Positions 1-10,800 of a DNA stretch of 60,000 nucleotides are shown in pieces; the first letter of the stretch is position 1; each line of letters begins with the position of its first letter. The stretch covers positions 63,313,369 through 63,373,368 of the forward strand of contig OX442314.1 of NCBI GenBank assembly GCA_949358305.1, written 5' to 3'. Both the position numbers and the translations under genes were made by a program. Under the pieces are notes generated by a model. It was not told the DNA's origin. It saw only the letters and a list, made by a program, of their open reading frames with translations, and did no database searches. The DNA comes from Strigamia acuminata. Its lineage: Eukaryota > Arthropoda > Chilopoda > Geophilomorpha > Linotaeniidae.

Positions 1-488
1 GGCGTGCGTCTTCACCTCCTTTGGTCTCGTCGATTTCCGCTCGCGTTTCGGCTCTGGACACTTGTTGGCGTAATGCCCGCTCGCATCACAGTTGAAGCAC
101 TTGACTTTTGGGCAATTTGCAGAAATGTGCCCCGCTTCCTTACACCCAAAGCACCGGGTCTCGCCAGTACACTCGTTGGCACGGTGCCCCTCCTCCCCAC
201 ATTTAAAACAGGCCGTGTGTGATTTTCGCACACTCACTTTCTCCCTCGGCACGACCAGCTTTGGTTTAAACTCACTTTTCACTTCACTTTTAACACTCAC
301 GTATCTGGACTCGATTGTTTTAACGTCTCGAATTATTTCACCGATACTGCTGTATTGTTTCAAATATATTGCACTCATTACCGTTTTGTTTTTCAGTCCG
401 TCCACGATATAATCACGCGCCTCCGCCAAACTTAGCTTTAATTTGCTACACACTGCCCACTTCCGATGCACGTACGCTTCGACCGTAT
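1..488 (-). pseudogene. Retrotransposon gag, C-terminal part with three CCHC zinc knuckles (element C)
   Basis: The minus strand is open from 488 down to the window edge. It encodes three retroviral-type zinc knuckles in series: CFKCGEEGHRANEC, CFGCKEAGHISANC, and a third starting CFNCDASGHYANKC. A Lys/Arg-rich tail follows. Such knuckles bind RNA during packaging of LTR-retroelement transcripts. The fragment is cut at 488/489 by element A. The same reading frame resumes on the far side at 16159, with the 4-bp duplication gtat accounting exactly for the join, so this is one gag gene split by a 15.7-kb insertion. The rest of the element lies to the left of the window. The class (Ty3/gypsy, BEL or other) cannot be fixed from gag alone. 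Confidence 0.85.
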
Positions 489-1032
489 TGTTACGAGCGC
501 AGACCTCGCTGTACGACAGCGGGCCTAAACGCTCTGTTTAGAGAATTAATTCTGAAAGCTCTCACTAGGCACACTGGAGTTTCCAAATCCGCTCACCAGT
601 TGTCACTGTGTTAATTATGCACAGGGCAACTGGACTAATCAATCAAGTAGAGCGGGGGTGGACCCAGAGTTTACCTAGTGAGCTAAGTGGGTTTGAGAGA
701 GCAGAAATGTTCTGAGCCTCAAACAGTTAACATGGTAAGTAAAGGCTTCTGTGGACCAGCGCACACAGCGCTTGGTCCCACCCCGCCTTTCCAAATTCAT
801 AGAGATATAATTTGATTATCATTCTTGCTTTCTTGCTTTATGTTTATGTAAAATAAAGGATTATGTTTATCATTTGATTTTGTTAAGTTTGTAATAAATC
901 CCATAGAATAAAAGAGATTTATTTAAATGATAAATCAGTTCTCTCAATCATTTCACCTAGGGGATTTCAAGGTCTTTGCTAAATTAATTAGCATTTGTTA
1001 TGTGTGTGGATCACCCCAACCCACACGTAACA
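489..1032 (+). repeat. 5' LTR of element A
   Basis: 544-bp LTR with short terminal inverted repeats TGTTACG/CGTAACA. Poly(A) signals AATAAA occur near 851, 893 and 907. A perfect splice-donor-like string, ATG|GTAAGTA, lies at 733-742. The R/U5 borders cannot be set from sequence alone. Confidence 0.95.
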
Positions 1033-1052
1033 AAGTGGTGGAGATGCGGATT
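1033..1052 (+). other. Primer-binding site, element A
   Basis: After the LTR and a 3-nt spacer comes TGGTGGAGATGCGG, the expected complement of a tRNA 3' end terminating in CCACCA. Element B has nearly the same site (TGGTGGAGATTGCGG at 5758). The tRNA species is not identified. Confidence 0.6.
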
Positions 1053-1873
1053 TGAAAGTCCCTGTATAATTGCTTTATTTAAGAGCTAAAATGTTAGTAA
1101 AAATCTGGAATTTTGAGTAAAATAGTTGAAAATTTGTCCCTGAAAATGAGTAAGGTTGAAAATACAAATTGGCTATAATATTATCAGATTTGAAAGCAAA
1201 TAAAGAGACTTCTGAAAATCAATTTGGGTGTGAAAAATTGAGATTGGGAATGAATATTTAATTATCTTGTGAAAAAAGTGTTGAATGTTTAATTATCTTG
1301 TGTAAAAGTGTTGAATATTTAATTATCTTGTGTAAAAGTGTTGAATATTTAATTATCTTGTGTAAAAGTGTTGAATATTTAAGTGTTTTGAGTTGAAACT
1401 GAGCATGAATGTTAAATGAGTTTGCATGTTACTGAATATTTAATTAGTTGAAAACAATTAAACAGTATTTTAGAATTAAAGCCTAGTTTTAATGATAAAT
1501 CATTTTAAGGTTATAAATATTTTGAATAATTTTAAGAATTGTAAATAGTTTTAAAACAATTTTAACTCATGCACAGTTATAAGTAATAATATTATGAATT
1601 ATTTTCTTTTCTCCCTAGCATGGTGAAAGTGTTTTAGTGATTAGTGTTTCACAGGTGAGGTGAATTTGTGTTTTGTGAGTGTGTGCCTTCTATAGTTGGA
1701 GTGGATCCATATTGAAGCTGGATCCTTCAAATATAACATTTCGCAAGAAATCATCAAGTATAATTGCGGAAGACAGAGAGCGGCACTACACATTAACAAC
1801 AGAATTCAAGTCTGATGAACATTTGGATAGTGAGATAGAACCAGAGGATAGTGAACCTCTAGAAGAAGTCAAG
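1053..1873 (+). other. AT-rich 5' leader of element A with 30-bp tandem repeats
   Basis: No gene is seen here. About four and a half copies of a 30-bp unit (core TTTAATTATCTTGTG..AAAAGTGTTGAA) lie at about 1248-1382. A polypyrimidine tract plus acceptor-like ctccctag ends at 1619. The gag frame is open from 1679 but without ATG before 1874. A spliced leader is possible but unproven. Confidence 0.55.
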
Positions 1874-2947
1874 ATGGCGACTAGCTCAACTGCAACGTTG
1901 GAAACCCTATTAAAAGGACTAGTAGTGCAAAAGCGCAATCCAGTCAATTATGATACCAAAACGGGGAACATTGACGAATGGATTGTTGGTTATGAAGCGA
2001 TTGTTGCTACGGATACGGAACGTGCCAAGCATCTGCCGATTGTAATGAAGGAAGATGCGCTCTCCTGGTACGTCGAGCAGCTACAAGCTAACCCTAGCTG
2101 GGCTTGGGACGAATGGAAAGCAGCATTGCAGAAAAAATTCCGCCGTAGGCCCGAGCACGTCCTCAATACCCTACACGCCCTTAAGCATGAAGAAGGGACA
2201 GCCATTGACTTTATTAAGAAAGTTCTCCACTTGTGTTCATTTGCCAGACCAGCCCTCAGTGAAACCCAGAAAATCAACTATGTCTATCAGGCTATGAAAC
2301 AGCCGATAAAAGACAGGTTGATGACAGTTTTTCCTACAGCTATGGATGATTTGATGGAAAGAGTTCAGCTTTATGAAGCCCATGGAGTGAAGGAAGATCC
2401 GTCGACAGTTTTACTGACCCTCGTACAGAAACTTGTGGCTGACAAGGCGACCGTCGCACCGTCAACTTATTTGACTGGAGTGGCAGAAGCCCCAAAGTCG
2501 CTCGCAGAACTTGTAGCAGAAAACAACTTTCTAAAAGAACAGAATATGTTTTTGCAGAATGGCGTATTGCAAGAGACGATCTCTCCAATTTTCCATCAAG
2601 GGACTTGGTTTACCCCAGTCAACAATCAGCGTCAAGGAGGAAATTTTTTCCGAGGAACCCAGCAGAAGCAGCAGCAATCCCAGCAAAGTTCTCCGCAGAA
2701 CTGGCAGAATTTTCAGCAGCAGCAAACTGGACCCGGATGTTTCCATCAGCCCAACTGCACCTGCTGTGCGTCACAAAACAGAGGTGGCGGTGGGAAGAGG
2801 CGTGATACTTGGCGTTATAATAATAAGAATAATGAAGAAAATAATAGTAACCAGGGAAATGGTCCTGCTAACAGTAATTTCGGTAGCGGTAATAACCAAG
2901 CAAGAAATCCACCTGGGAATCAAAAACAACAGAACCGGGGAAACTAG
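1874..2947 (+). CDS. gag: Gag polyprotein, element A
   Basis: 357 codons starting at ATG 1874, in a strong Kozak context (gtcaagATGGcg) that is shared with element B. The same frame is open upstream to 1679 but has no ATG. Residues about 15-150 form a Retrotrans_gag-like helical region (SWAWDEWKAALQKKF, then FPTAMDDLMERVQLYE). The C-terminal third is Gln/Asn-rich and ends RGGGGKRR followed by Asn-rich sequence. There is no standard CCHC zinc knuckle. Instead a short Cys/His cluster, GCFHQPNCTCC, lies at about residues 288-298, with a counterpart in element B. The ORF ends at TAG directly after a GGGAAAC slippery string, and pol follows in the -1 frame. Product: capsid/RNA-binding protein of the virus-like particle. 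Confidence 0.85.
   Translation: MATSSTATLETLLKGLVVQKRNPVNYDTKTGNIDEWIVGYEAIVATDTERAKHLPIVMKEDALSWYVEQLQANPSWAWDEWKAALQKKFRRRPEHVLNTLHALKHEEGTAIDFIKKVLHLCSFARPALSETQKINYVYQAMKQPIKDRLMTVFPTAMDDLMERVQLYEAHGVKEDPSTVLLTLVQKLVADKATVAPSTYLTGVAEAPKSLAELVAENNFLKEQNMFLQNGVLQETISPIFHQGTWFTPVNNQRQGGNFFRGTQQKQQQSQQSSPQNWQNFQQQQTGPGCFHQPNCTCCASQNRGGGGKRRDTWRYNNKNNEENNSNQGNGPANSNFGSGNNQARNPPGNQKQQNRGN
2938..2947 (+). promoter_or_regulatory. Probable gag-pol -1 ribosomal frameshift site, element A
   Basis: In gag phase the end reads CGG GGA AAC TAG, which contains the classic X XXY YYZ heptamer G GGA AAC immediately before the stop. Slipping back one base gives AAA CTA GTA GTG and enters the pol frame, which is open across this point. 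Element B has a homologous AAACTAG junction. Confidence 0.65.
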
Positions 2948-2949
2948 TA

Positions 2950-5238
2950 GTGCCACAAAGACGGTTAAAAAGTAGGTGTAGGAGAAGAAGAATGAGAAGG
3001 AAGTTGGAAATAGTTGACATTAACACCACTGAGGAGATGCTAACAATACCTGTTGTAGTGGATGATTTGGAAGTTAAAGGTGTATTGGATTCAGGTGGAT
3101 ATAGAAACATTATAAGTGAGGAACTGGCAGACAGAGTGCACCTGTTTCGTCGGCCTTGCCCTTATATAAAACTGAGGGTAATTGATAACTCCTTAATATC
3201 TCCTGAAGGAATTGGGAAAATTACAATCACCATTGGAAGATTGGACTACAGCATGGAGGTATTAGTAGTGCGGGGATTTGGTCATGAGCTCTTACTAGGT
3301 GATCCTTTCCTCAAACAAGCAGGGTGTGTGTTGGACTATGACCGACGGAAGGTCTTTGTGAGGCGAAAAAGTGAAGGATTTAAACCGGAAGTTTTTCCAA
3401 TGTCAAGAAATTATTTGGAACAAACATTTATTGGCAGACTTACTAAATCAATAAAAATTCCAGCAATGCACGAATGCATGCTTTTCATTGGAGTGAACAA
3501 TAATAAAACTAATGAAGATTTGTTTGCAGAGCCATTATCCAATTTGACTGATAGATTGGGAGTAATTGGCTGTAAAACTCTAACTACATTTAAGGATGGA
3601 TCAGGCATAATGCGAGTTGCGAATCCGACGAAAAAGGCGGTTTATCTGCAGAAAGGAACAGCGATTGCCAAAGCATACCACGTCATTGACATTGGTAGTT
3701 TTGAGGAGCAGCCACCTAATGGCTTGAACTTTGATTCTGCCGTGTCAAGTGATCTACTGGATACAAACCAAAAGGAGCAGCTGAAGAACCTACTGCGTAA
3801 GAATGAAGATAGATTTGCCACTTCAGATCAGGATTTAGGCAGAGTAAAGGTCTACAAGCATAAAATAGACACAGGTGATGCACAGCCAATTCACCTGCAG
3901 CCATATCGCCGATCCATGAAAGAGAAAGAAGTCGAAGCAGAGAAAACCCAGAAACTGCTTGAAATGGATGTAATCAGAGAGTCCGAGAGTCCATGGAGTG
4001 CGCCAGTGCTTTTAATTAAGAGACGTGATGGCAAATGGCGGTTTTGTGTTGATTGGAGGCGGCTGAATGCAGTGACTAAGAAGATGGTTTACCCACTCCC
4101 CCGAATCGATGACACCTTAGACCAACTGTCAGGTGCGAAGTATTTTTCCATGATGGATTTAATCCAGAGATATTTCCAAGTCGAGATTGATGAGGAGGAT
4201 AAGGAAAAGACTGCGTTCACAACGTCTTCCGGTCATTACGAATTTAATGTACTGGGCCAGGGCTTGTGTAATAGTCCTGCGGCATTCCAAAAGCTCATGA
4301 ACAAAGTGCTTGGTAACCTCCTAGGAAAAGTGTGTATAGCCTACTTGGACGATCTGATCATCTTTTCAAAGACATTTGACCAACATTTGGTTGATTTGGA
4401 CAATGTTTTTTCGAAATTGCGCACGGCGAATTTAAAGGTCAAATTAAGTAAATGCACTTTTGGAACGGATACCATTAAGTATTTGGGACACGTCATCAAT
4501 GCAAAAGGAGTTTCACCGGATCCACGTAATTTGGAGTCCGTGGCGAAGTTCCCAAAACCAACAACAGTAAAGCAGTTGCAAGGATTTCTTGGATTATGTT
4601 CTTATTATCGCAAATTTATTCGTGGTTTTTCAGACGTGTCCAAGTGCCTTGTAAATCTGACAAAGAAAGAAGAAAAGTATGATTGGGGACCGCCACACGA
4701 TGAAGCGTTCCAGAAGCTGAAGACGGCCCTAACGACGGTTCCAGTGCTGGCTCATCCAAATTTCAGCGAGCCCTTTATGATCTCCACTGACGCCAGTGCT
4801 TATGGATTAGGAGTTGTGCTGAAACAAAAGATAAATAAACAAGAACATGTCGTAGCCTACGCTAGCCGACTGCTTAGCAAAGCAGAGCAGAATTATGATA
4901 CGACAGAGCGTGAGTGCCTTGCAATCATCTTTGGTATACAAAAGTTCCGACCTTACTTGTATGGCCAAAAGTTCTACGTTATTACGGACCATTCAGCGTT
5001 GCAGTGGCTCAAAACTGTGAGAAATCCCAACGGACGACTCACCAGATGGTCACTCCAATTGGTGGACTATGACTACGAGGTCATTCACAAGAGTGGTAAA
5101 AAACATCAAGATGCAGATGCGTTAAGTCGTATTCCTGAGGCAGTGGGCGAAGAAGAAATAATTGATTTACCTTTGTTGCTACTGGAAAATCTGGACCTAC
5201 CTGCCGAGCAGCGAAAGGATCAGAAGCTGAAGGAATAC
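2950..5238 (+). pseudogene. pol: Pol of element A, 5' part: protease, reverse transcriptase, RNase H
   Basis: The frame lies -1 to gag and is probably entered by frameshifting at 2938-2947. Residues counted from 2950: retropepsin with LDSG at about 46-49 (DSG instead of the DTG of element B) and a later LLLGDPFLK. The RT has VLLIKRRDGKWRFCVD and the catalytic YLDD at 465-468. RNase H has TDAS near 613, TERE and TDHSAL. Compared with element B, normally conserved RT-region positions differ: LIQRYFQ versus LIQGYYQ, LGQGL versus LGMGL, and SKCL versus SKPL. The frame is broken at 5239 by the LTR of B; reading on to a stop at 5298 is only read-through into that LTR. The rest of the gene resumes at 13490. 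Confidence 0.9.
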
Positions 5239-5754
5239 TGTTACGAGGTTGACGAGCGCACTGTGAACCAGTTGTCGCCACCTCGCTTCCGTAACTAAAC
5301 GATTCGAATTAATGCTGTAAACCCTCACTAGAGTTCGCCTTAAGCGAATGATCTCATTAATTTACCCATTAAGTAATAGTAGAATCACCCAAGTTTACTT
5401 GGCTGATGAGGAGAACTGAAACGTCAGTTCATTCCGAGCTTTCATACCGAGAGGTTGTCGGGCAGTTACTGCCACGGCATCTTGAGGTTCTTCACCCACC
5501 AAAGTTATTCATGCTTACTAGATTTAAGATAGTTTTATAAGATTTAGTTTTAAGTTAATCTTTGGTTCATTTCAGATTGTATTTATGATTTAATAAACAT
5601 ACTGTTATATTTTAATAATAATACAATGAGCCCTCTTCATTCCTTCTTATTAGCAACACAGTAAATGTTAGTTTAACTTAATGCAATTACAAACCCCCAG
5701 TCTAATAATAAAGTATTTACGTGGTCAAACAGTAGTCAGTCTGGCCACGTAACA
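5239..5754 (+). repeat. 5' LTR of element B
   Basis: 516 bp, TGTTACG..CGTAACA ends. AATAAA signals are present in the 3' half, for example near 5591 and 5706. Identical on reading to the copy at 12974-13489. Followed by aag and the primer-binding site TGGTGGAGATTGCGG. Confidence 0.95.
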
Positions 5755-6722
5755 AAGTGGTGGAGATTGCGGTTCTTTCTATTTGAGACCCATTAATTGG
5801 CTAAAAGTAGTGAAAAGTAGTAAAAAGTAAAGTGAAATTGGCCAGTTATTTGCTAAAATTAGAAGATCCATTTGAAATCCGTACAAATTTGCATTAAAAT
5901 TTAGTAAAATTTAAGTGAAACTCATATAAAATTTTGAAAAGTTGCAAACTCATTTGCATGAGTGATAAGATTGAAAGGTGACTCATTGTGAAAGTTTTCT
6001 TTTAAAGTCAATTGAAGTTGAATATTTGATTATAGTGCACTGATAAGATTTACATATTTGAATTTATTAAAGATATTTACCCAAGTTGAATTTATATAAT
6101 AAAATGAGGTTGTTTTGGAGGTTAAGAGTGGTGAATATTCAATGTTTGTTTAATGATAAAACTTATATTAATAATGATTCAATTATAGGAAATGTTTTCT
6201 TTTTGGTTTATGTAGAAGTTTATGTTGATTTTGATGATTAATTTTGATTATTTTTCAGGAAATAATAATAATTTTTTTTTTGTTATTGAAATTTATTTTG
6301 AATTAGTGACTAATTGGGATAATTAATTGTGCATAAGTTTATTTCAGGGTTAGTGAAAGTTGTGAGTTGCTACAGCGTTGTGTGAATAAAGTGAAGGTAT
6401 AATTAAAGGCTTAACAGTGGATCAGCCAGTTAAGTTATCACAGGCGCAAGTGGATAATCTACTGGACTTAAAGAATCAAGAATTAGAAAGAGAATTAGTA
6501 AGCACAGTGGATGATTCCAAAGTAGTGGTTAGAAAAAGAAAAACAACTTCACAGTCTGAACCTGGAATAAAGGAGGTTGAGCAAAATACTTCCACATTGG
6601 ATGATAAACTTGTTTTTGCAACCCCATTAAAATTTGCGCAATCAAAGTCTTTTCAATCGGTATTTGAATTGTTAACACCAGTAAAAATAAAGGAATCCAC
6701 ATCAAAAGGAATTATATCCAAG
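5755..6722 (+). other. AT-rich leader of element B
   Basis: Starts with the primer-binding site at 5758. The rest is AT-rich and without ATG-initiated ORFs of note. An acceptor-like tttatttcag ends near 6347. The gag frame is open from 6417, but the first ATG is at 6723. Confidence 0.6.
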
Positions 6723-7760
6723 ATGGCGGATCCAACAACAGTTTTAACTGATCTTCTCAAGGGTATTTTGATACAAAAGCGCGAAGTTGTTTGTTATGAT
6801 ACGGAAAAAGGTAACATCGACCAATGGCTTGTGGCTTATGAAGCTACAATAGCATCAGATGATGAACGAGTGAAACAATTGCCGTTAGCCCTTAAGACTG
6901 ACGGACTGGCATGGTTTGTGGAACAATATAAAACGAATCCAACCTGGACTTGGACAGAATGGAAGCCACAAATCGAAAAGAAGTTCAGGAAAAGCCAGGA
7001 AAATGTATTGAACACTCTTCATTTTATGAGGCATTCAGATGGTAAAGCCGATGCATTTATGAAGAAGGTCTTGGCCGAATGTGCTTATGCGCGACCAGAA
7101 TTACCTGAGAATTTGAAGATTAATTACATTTTTCAAGGATTGAAGCCGGAAATGCAAAAGATGTTGATTACTGTATTCCCGAAGACTTTGGCGGATATGG
7201 AAGAGAGAATTAAGTTATTCGAAAGTCATAAAGTAAAAGACCCAGCAGATGTTCTACTCGCGGCGTTTAAAAAAATCGTGGACGAGAAGGCGATCCCGGT
7301 AACAGCAGGTAAACTGAGTGGAACCGTGGGGACCCAACCAACCCACGCTGAGTTAATAGCTGAAGTCGCTGATTTAAAGCGGCGATTGTTAGAGGCAGAG
7401 TCAGTGGATTTGCTGGATGAAGAGTCAATACTGATACAAAATCAGTGGTATGCGCCAATAAGGAATAGGGGACAGTATAATCAAGGAGGTAGAAGTAGAG
7501 GTGGAAGACAAGGCTTTAATCCTAATTACAATAATTATAATACTAACAATAGTAATAATTCTAATAACCGTTCATGCGGATGTTATCATCATTTCAGCTG
7601 TGAGTTTTACAATCCACCCAGGCAACAACAACAACAGCAGCAACAGGAAAGAGGTGGAAGTAACAGCTGGAAGTGGAATAAAAAGAGGAGAAGAGGTGAA
7701 CAGCAAGATGGAAACCCTAATCCTCAGGCACAAACGAAGGCCCAAAATTCGAAAAACTAG
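6723..7760 (+). CDS. gag: Gag polyprotein, element B
   Basis: 345 codons from ATG 6723 (tccaagATGGcg, the same start context as element A). The in-frame upstream stretch 6417-6722 has no ATG but a protein-like composition, so a spliced or non-AUG N-terminus cannot be excluded. It aligns along its length with gag of A: LLKGILIQKR, GNIDQWL, WFVEQYK, WTWTEWKPQIEKKF, ENVLNTLHFMRH, FPKTLADMEERIKLFE. The C-terminus has RGG-like and Gln/Asn runs and the Cys/His cluster CGCYHHFSC at about 285-293 in place of a CCHC knuckle. It ends at TAG after AAAAAC. Product: capsid and RNA-binding protein. Confidence 0.88.
   Translation: MADPTTVLTDLLKGILIQKREVVCYDTEKGNIDQWLVAYEATIASDDERVKQLPLALKTDGLAWFVEQYKTNPTWTWTEWKPQIEKKFRKSQENVLNTLHFMRHSDGKADAFMKKVLAECAYARPELPENLKINYIFQGLKPEMQKMLITVFPKTLADMEERIKLFESHKVKDPADVLLAAFKKIVDEKAIPVTAGKLSGTVGTQPTHAELIAEVADLKRRLLEAESVDLLDEESILIQNQWYAPIRNRGQYNQGGRSRGGRQGFNPNYNNYNTNNSNNSNNRSCGCYHHFSCEFYNPPRQQQQQQQQERGGSNSWKWNKKRRRGEQQDGNPNPQAQTKAQNSKN
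7749..7760 (+). promoter_or_regulatory. Probable gag-pol -1 frameshift site, element B
   Basis: The gag phase reads TCG AAA AAC TAG. The A-site codon AAC and the adjacent TAG are as in element A, but the first triplet of the heptamer is GAA rather than a triple. In the -1 frame AAA CTA GTT continues into an open pol frame with a basic stretch like that of A. The slippage is therefore inferred, with a weaker motif than in A. Confidence 0.5.
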
Positions 7761-7858
7761 TTGAACGGCCACAGAGAAATTGTTGCCACCCAAAGAAAAG
7801 GAAAAGACAAAAGAAGAAGAGTAAGATAATTATAATTGACGTTCAGGTATCAGAATCA

Positions 7859-10800
7859 TTGTTGGAGATCCCAGTAATTGTAAAAGAAATGGAAATAAAA
7901 GCGGTAATGGACACTGGAGCCAAACGAAACCTGCTAAGCGAAGAAGTTGCAATAGCTCTTCAATTGGATTATTCACCCAGCCCTAACATTAGGCTACGTG
8001 GGATAGGAAAGGATTTGGTAGTTCCAGTGGGTAAAACAAAAATGAACATTGCAATTGGAAAACTGACCTATAGAGTGGAAGTGTTAATAGTGTCAGGATT
8101 TCATCATCAGCTTTTATTGGGGGATCCATTCATGAGGTCAACGAGAACTGTCGTCGATTATGATTTACAAAAAATCTTTGTGGGCCGGAACAATGATAGT
8201 GGAGTAGAAGAAGCAGTTTTTCCAATAAATAAATCATTTTCGGACCAGAGTTATGTTGCCAGAGTAATGAAGAATATCTCAATTCCACCAATGCATGAAT
8301 GCGTTATACCAGTTTATTTAAATACAAAACTAACCACAGAAATGTTTATGGAACCTCTAGGAAACGTAATAGATAGGTTTGGAATTTTGTGTTGTAAAAC
8401 ATTAACAAATTTTGAGTATGGTAAAGGAGTTCTGCGTGTGGCTAATCCAACAAACAAATCAGTCTTTCTGAAGGAGAAATCTGCAATTGGTAAGGCGTAT
8501 TACATTATCGAAATTGGGTTGTTGGATGAGAAGCAAGTGTATTGCACTGACTCCTCAACCAAAGCGGTTGAGTTGACAGATGAAAAGCAAGTACATTGCT
8601 TTGACTTTGACTCCTCGATTGCTAAAGATAAGATGAACAAAAGCCAACAAGAGCAGATGAAGCAGTTACTTCAAAGGAATCAGGATAGATTTGCAGCCAC
8701 AGACAAAGACTTAGGTAGAGTAACAACATTTAAACACAAAATTGATACGGGGGACCATGATCCAATACATTTGCAGCCTTATAGACGTTCAATCGCAGAA
8801 AAAGAAGTAGAGGCAGAAGAGACCAGAAAGTTGCTTGAGATGGGAGTCATTAGGGAGTCAGAAAGTCCATGGAGTGCACCAGTACTTCTCATCAAGAAAA
8901 GAGACGGTAAATGGAGATTTTGTGTCGATTGGAGGAGGTTAAACGCGATCACAAAGAAAATGGTATACCCACTGCCCAGGATTGACGATACATTGGACCA
9001 ACTGGCAGGGGCCCAGTATTTTTCGATGATGGATCTTATTCAAGGATATTATCAAGTCGAAATAGATGAACAGGATCGTGAAAAAACAGCGTTTACCACT
9101 TCAAGCGGACATTTTGAGTTTAACGTCCTAGGAATGGGATTATGTAATAGCCCAGCTGCGTTTCAAAAATTGATGAACAAGGTGCTTGGTAATCTTCTTG
9201 GCAAGGTCTGTATAGCTTATATTGACGACCTTATAATATTTTCAAAGACATTTGATCAGCATCTTCAGGATCTCGATGCTGTCTTCAGCAAGCTGCGGTT
9301 GGCAAACTTAAAGGTTAAACTTAGCAAATGTACGTTTGGTACTAATACCATCAAATATTTAGGCCACATAGTTGATTCTGATGGAGTGTCACCTGATCCA
9401 CGGAACTTGGAAAGTGTTGCCAAATTTCCAAAACCAACGAATTTAAAGCAGTTGAGAGGTTTTTTGGGTTTATGTTCGTATTATCGAAAGTTTATTCCAG
9501 GATTTGCGGACGTATCCAAGCCCTTAGCCAACTTGACTCGCAAAGATGAAGCTTTTGATTGGGGACCACCACAGGAAACAGCTTTTAAGGCCTTACGAAC
9601 AGCTTTAGTTACGGTACCAGTTTTGGCACATCCAAACTTTGCAGAGCCATTCATTGTGTCTACGGATGCAAGCGCTTATGGACTCGGTGCAATTCTGAAG
9701 CAACGTATTAACAAGCAAGAACATGTGATTTGTTACGCCAGTCGATTATTAAGTACAGCGGAACAGAATTATACAGCTACGGAAAGAGAATGTTTAGCCA
9801 TAATATTCGGCATTAACAAGTACAGACCATATCTTTACGGTAGGAAATTTACAATTGTGACAGACCATTCTGCGTTACAATGGCTGAATAAGGTGAAAAA
9901 TCCCAACGGTAGGTTGGCCAGGTGGAGTTTACAACTGGTAGATTATGACTACGATGTGATGCATAAGTCAGGCAAGAAGCACACGGATGCAGATGCTCTT
10001 AGCCGAATCCAAGAAGAGATTGGTGAGGAAGAAAAAGAAATTATTCCCTTACTACTTCTCGAAAAACTCAACTTACCTGTAGAACAGCGTAAGGACGAGA
10101 AAATTTTGGAGATCATCACCGCAATGGAGAACATTGAGCAACTTCCAAGAAACAGGAAACGTCCTTTAAAACAGTTCGTTCTCCTGGATAACACGTTGTT
10201 TAGAAAGAAAAGTTACAATTCTCTAAACATGGAAGGAAACCTTTTAGTAGTACCGCAGCATTTACGTAAGCAAGTGTTAGAAGAAATGCATGACGGGCTC
10301 GTAGGTGCTCATCTCGGCCTAAATAAGACGTGGAAAAGAATTAGAGTAAGATTCTTTTGGCCGAGGATATACAGGGACGTAAGGAATTACGTTCTCAGTT
10401 GTCCACATTGCGCAGGAAGTAAGTCAATGACCACTCCACAAAAAGGTTTATTACAACCTTGGTCGACGATTTCAAGACCGTTTGAGAGGATTGGTATAGA
10501 CACGTTAGGAAGCTTTCCAGTTTCAAATAGTGGAAATAAATTTGTTTTTGTCATCACTGATTATTTATCGCGTGCAGTCATCGCCAGAGCGGCTCCAGCA
10601 TGTACAGCGTTGGAAGCAGCGAAAACTCTTGTATTCGAGGTGATGCTCAAAGAGGGAAGTCCACGCGAGATACTCAGCGATAAGGGGACAGAGTACAGGA
10701 ACGAAATGATCAATGAAGTATCAGCACTGTTTAAATCCCAGCACAAATCTACTTCCGGGTACCATCCAAGGACCAACGGATTAACGGAAAGATTTAATGC

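Noticed and set aside
1679-1873. Non-AUG N-terminal extension of gag in element A (and 6417-6722 in B)
   Set aside because: The extensions are open but not similar between A and B, whereas similarity begins exactly at the shared ATG context.
5239-5298. C-terminal extension of pol of element A to 5298
   Set aside because: These codons are the start of the LTR of element B read through by chance.
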